DNA of 24,788 nt from Clostridiales bacterium UBA3953 (lineage in GTDB: Bacteria; Bacillota; Clostridia; Oscillospirales; CAG-272): assembly GCA_002385415.1 (NCBI GenBank), contig DGDL01000006.1, forward strand, positions 1-24,788. Direction: 5' to 3'. Within the stretch, counting starts at the first letter, position 1; every line of letters starts with the position of its first letter. The notes beneath the pieces were generated by a model. The model was given only the letters and a program-made list of their open reading frames with translations. It had not been told where the DNA came from and did not search any database. A program made the translations under genes and the position numbers. This document shows positions 22,841-24,788 of the stretch, one piece after another.

Positions 22841-23506
22841 TTAATTTTCGCTTCCGCCGGCCTCCTCCATGATTTTCACGCCGGAAGAGGTGCCAAGCCG
22901 CTCGGCGCCGGCCTCAATAAGCGCTTTTGCCTGCTCATATTTGCGGATACCGGACGAAGCCTTTATCTTCACGCCGGGCGAGATGTTTTTTGCCATGATT
23001 TCGATGTCCTCTGTTTTGGCGATACTGTCATTGAAGCCTGTGCAGGTTTTGACATAATGCGCGCCCGCGTCGGAGGCGAGTTTTGATGCGACACCTATCT
23101 CCTCGGGCGTCAGATAAAATGTTTCGATTATCACCTTCACCGTTTTGCCGCGCGCCGCACGTACGACGGCTTCGATGTCGCGTTTGACATAGGCATAATC
23201 GCGCGATTTCAGCCTGCCTACATTTATTACCATGTCAAACTCGTCGCAGCCGTCATAGTAGGCGCACTCGGTCTCGGCGACCTTGATTTCGGTCTTATTT
23301 GCGCCGAGCGGGAAACCTATCACGGTACAAACCTTTACATCTGTGCCTTCAAGCAGCTTGCGCGCCAGCGCCACATAACAGGGATTCACGCATACGCTCG
23401 CAAAATCATATTTTTTCGCGTCCTCGCACAGCTTTTTGATGTCCGAATCGGTCGCAAATGGTTTGAGCAGCGTGTGGTCTATATATTTGTTTAGATTCTC
23501 TATCAT
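22841..23506 (-). CDS. deoC: Deoxyribose-phosphate aldolase
   Basis: DeoC splits 2-deoxyribose-5-phosphate into glyceraldehyde-3-phosphate and acetaldehyde. The 221-residue protein has the Schiff-base lysine Lys153 (HYVKTCTGF), the second conserved lysine Lys182 (IKASSGI) and Asp91 (EFDMVINVG), all in place. IDHTLLKP at 9-16 is the typical opening. GGAGG precedes the ATG by about 8 bases. It follows the MBL-fold gene by 19 bases. There is no deoxyribonucleoside phosphorylase or phosphopentomutase here, so the deoxyribose phosphate would have to come from a kinase such as the next gene. Confidence 0.96.
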   Translation of the reverse strand: MIENLNKYIDHTLLKPFATDSDIKKLCEDAKKYDFASVCVNPCYVALARKLLEGTDVKVCTVIGFPLGANKTEIKVAETECAYYDGCDEFDMVINVGRLKSRDYAYVKRDIEAVVRAARGKTVKVIIETFYLTPEEIGVASKLASDAGAHYVKTCTGFNDSIAKTEDIEIMAKNISPGVKIKASSGIRKYEQAKALIEAGAERLGTSSGVKIMEEAGGSEN

Positions 23507-23525
23507 TCGGTTTCCTCCAGACGGG

Positions 23526-24290
23526 TCATATAATCAATATTTCGCCCATAGCCATCAGCCTAAACGGCTGGTTTGGATATTTCGAGGTCATTTCGTCTTT
23601 GAATATGCCGGGGTCGCCGTGATGTTCGGCAAAATTCCAGTAGTGACAGGGCACCGCCAGCTTTGGCTTTGCAATCGAAAAGAACTGCGCGGCTTGAGCT
23701 TCGTTTAAGTTGCCGAACATGCCGTTGATGGGCGCAAACATGATGTCGGCACGCAGCTCGCCAAGCTCTATGGCAATTTCCTCTCGATAGCATGTATCGC
23801 CGGCAATTACCACCCGCTTGCCCGAGCACTCGATACACAGCCCAACCGCATGCGGTGTGTGCGGCCCGTGGTCGCATGTGGTCGCGGTTATATGCATGCT
23901 GCCGGCACGCACCGTGCGCTGCTTTTCAAGCCATATACATTTGTTTTCCGGAATACCCAGCTTTTCGCACTCTTCTTTGCAGTCGAGCGCGCCGATAAAA
24001 CGAGTTTTTTCCGGCTCGAGCAGCGGCGGGATGCTGTCCGGGTCAAAGTGGTCGTAGTGCGCGTGAGTTGAGATAACAAAATCAAATTCAAGCTCGTCCG
24101 GTGACAGGAGTTTCGGCATAAGCCGCTTGAACCCGAAAAATCGATTGCAGCAGTCGGACAGATACAGGTCAATCCCCGCAAGCTCGCCGGCCGGCGTTTT
24201 GATTATCACGCCTGCCTGTCCGATAAAGCAGACCGCAAGACTTCCCTGCGGCACATTTAATGTAATGAGCCTGTTGGCAATACTGTTCAT
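23526..24290 (-). CDS. MBL-fold metallo-hydrolase (UlaG-like)
   Basis: This 254-residue protein has the metallo-beta-lactamase signature His76-x-His78-x-Asp80-His81 (THAHYDHFD), then a histidine in TTCDHGPH, Asp in AGDTCYREE and a late His in VPCHYWNF, which together form a two-metal site. The short fold and the PCHYWNFAEH end resemble UlaG, the L-ascorbate-6-phosphate lactonase group, so a lactone or phosphate ester of a sugar is a plausible substrate. The start has GAGGTGG 4-8 bases upstream. It heads the minus-strand cluster with deoC, the kinase and the dehydrogenase. A tandem 10-base repeat lies in its leader. The exact substrate is unknown. Confidence 0.87.
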   Translation of the reverse strand: MNSIANRLITLNVPQGSLAVCFIGQAGVIIKTPAGELAGIDLYLSDCCNRFFGFKRLMPKLLSPDELEFDFVISTHAHYDHFDPDSIPPLLEPEKTRFIGALDCKEECEKLGIPENKCIWLEKQRTVRAGSMHITATTCDHGPHTPHAVGLCIECSGKRVVIAGDTCYREEIAIELGELRADIMFAPINGMFGNLNEAQAAQFFSIAKPKLAVPCHYWNFAEHHGDPGIFKDEMTSKYPNQPFRLMAMGEILII

Positions 24291-24559
24291 TTTGCCACCT
24301 CGGTTGTATATGTAAATTTTTATATGTAAAAAAATCGTGCGCGAAACCGCATGTCCAGCGGCTGTAGACAGTCAGTGCACTTCCCGTTATATTTGCCGGC
24401 TCATAACAATGCCGCGGATGTGACGTCGTCCGGGCTGCCCGGCTTGTGCATCGGTATAGGCCTCGGCACGCGCTTTGCCGGCGTAAAACAGCTTATTTGT
24501 GTCAGCAGCGCTCGTCACTGCATCCCGCTGCTGAATATAGATAACAAATAATAAAAACA
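24291..24559. other. Intergenic region of about 270 bases
   Basis: I see no convincing gene between the MBL-fold gene and the terminator of the gene at the right edge. The interval should hold the promoter of the MBL-deoC-kinase-dehydrogenase cluster. I could not find a clean -35/-10 pair. The only structured elements are the direct repeat at 24307-24330 and a short CCGGGC/GCCCGG palindrome around 24436-24448. Confidence 0.55.
24307..24330. repeat. Tandem direct repeat TATATGTAAA x2
   Basis: TATATGTAAA occurs at 24307-24316 and again at 24321-24330, with a period of 14 bases (four T between copies). It ends about 17 bases upstream of the MBL-fold start codon. It may be a regulator site or part of an AT-rich promoter. 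Confidence 0.7.
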
Positions 24560-24589
24560 GTGGATGAAAGCACTTTCACTTTCATCCAC
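24560..24589 (-). terminator. Intrinsic terminator of the right-edge gene
   Basis: GTGGATGAAAG (24560-24570) pairs perfectly with CTTTCATCCAC (24579-24589) around an eight-base loop. On the minus strand it is followed by TGTTTTTATT. It lies about 50 bases beyond the stop at 24638. Confidence 0.9.
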
Positions 24590-24637
24590 CATTATAAAGT
24601 GCAGGCTATTTTAAGTCAATATATCAAAGCAAATAGA

Positions 24638-24788
24638 TCAGTTATTCTCCATATACTGCTCGATTGTCTTTTCCATATTCTTCATTATCGACTTTTCAAG
24701 CTTTCCGTATCTCGATGCAAAGTCTGTCGAAGCGCTTTCGGTCAGGTTTGCAGGCAGCGAGAAGACTCCGCCCCAGTCGAATATGTTG
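24638..24788 (-). CDS. C-terminal fragment, possibly an extracellular solute-binding protein (partial)
   Basis: The minus strand is open from the right edge to a TGA at 24640-24638, giving the last 49 residues of a protein. They include NIFDWGGVFSLPANLTESAS and end MEKTIEQYMENN. The mix of aromatic and polar residues followed by a charged terminal helix resembles the end of family 1 sugar-binding lipoproteins of ABC transporters, but this is a pattern judgement from a short piece. A good terminator follows, which supports a real gene end. The neighbouring sugar-phosphate enzymes would fit a sugar uptake function. The remainder lies outside the window. Confidence 0.6.
   Translation of the reverse strand, partial: NIFDWGGVFSLPANLTESASTDFASRYGKLEKSIMKNMEKTIEQYMENN

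Overview
The window looks like a metagenome-derived or draft contig from a spore-forming anaerobic member of the Clostridia, most likely Oscillospirales-like. This rests on gene content: a SCIFF six-cysteine peptide with its radical SAM maturase next to a TIGR04086-type membrane protein and yajC, a SPOCS/LysM sporulation protein, the ylxM-ffh-rpsP-khpA order, two URO-D family proteins, and consensus sigma-A promoters. The genome is moderately GC-rich. The first 19 bases match the Nextera/Tn5 mosaic-end adapter, so the left edge is a library artefact and the genomic sequence starts at about base 20.

Left part (1-9.9 kb, almost all on the minus strand). The secretion/translation operon ylxM-ffh-rpsP-khpA runs from a perfect sigma-A promoter at 2452-2480 to a strong hairpin at 103-134. 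A small CPYC glutaredoxin-like protein follows upstream. Next is a URO-D family protein with its own promoter and terminator. The SCIFF locus is yajC, TIGR04086, scfA, scfB. The scfA gene is only 53 codons; it has its own promoter and overlaps scfB by 4 bases. Then come pyrB, whose C-terminus carries a PyrI-like four-cysteine zinc motif, a GNAT acetyltransferase overlapping pyrB, and a second URO-D protein.

Middle (9.9-18.8 kb, plus strand). proC is followed by a 370-base stretch with no gene, a small multi-pass membrane protein, and a DUF624/YesL-type membrane protein whose Shine-Dalgarno is separated from its start by a hairpin. A compact five-gene redox cluster follows: D-2-hydroxyacid dehydrogenase, TIM-barrel sugar isomerase/epimerase, Old Yellow Enzyme-type flavin oxidoreductase, SDR dehydrogenase and FAD-dependent fumarate-reductase-like flavoprotein. 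It ends at a strong hairpin. The last three genes are overlapping or nearly abutting, and I read the set as a catabolic pathway for an unidentified cyclic or sugar-derived substrate.

Right part (18.8-24.8 kb, minus strand). A SPOCS-LysM spore protein sits behind a sigma-E-like promoter. A carbohydrate cluster then runs MBL-fold hydrolase, deoC, ribokinase-family kinase, zinc-dependent alcohol dehydrogenase. At the far right edge is the C-terminal end of a protein that resembles an extracellular solute-binding protein, closed by its own terminator. No rRNA, tRNA, CRISPR array, insertion sequence or prophage gene was recognised.
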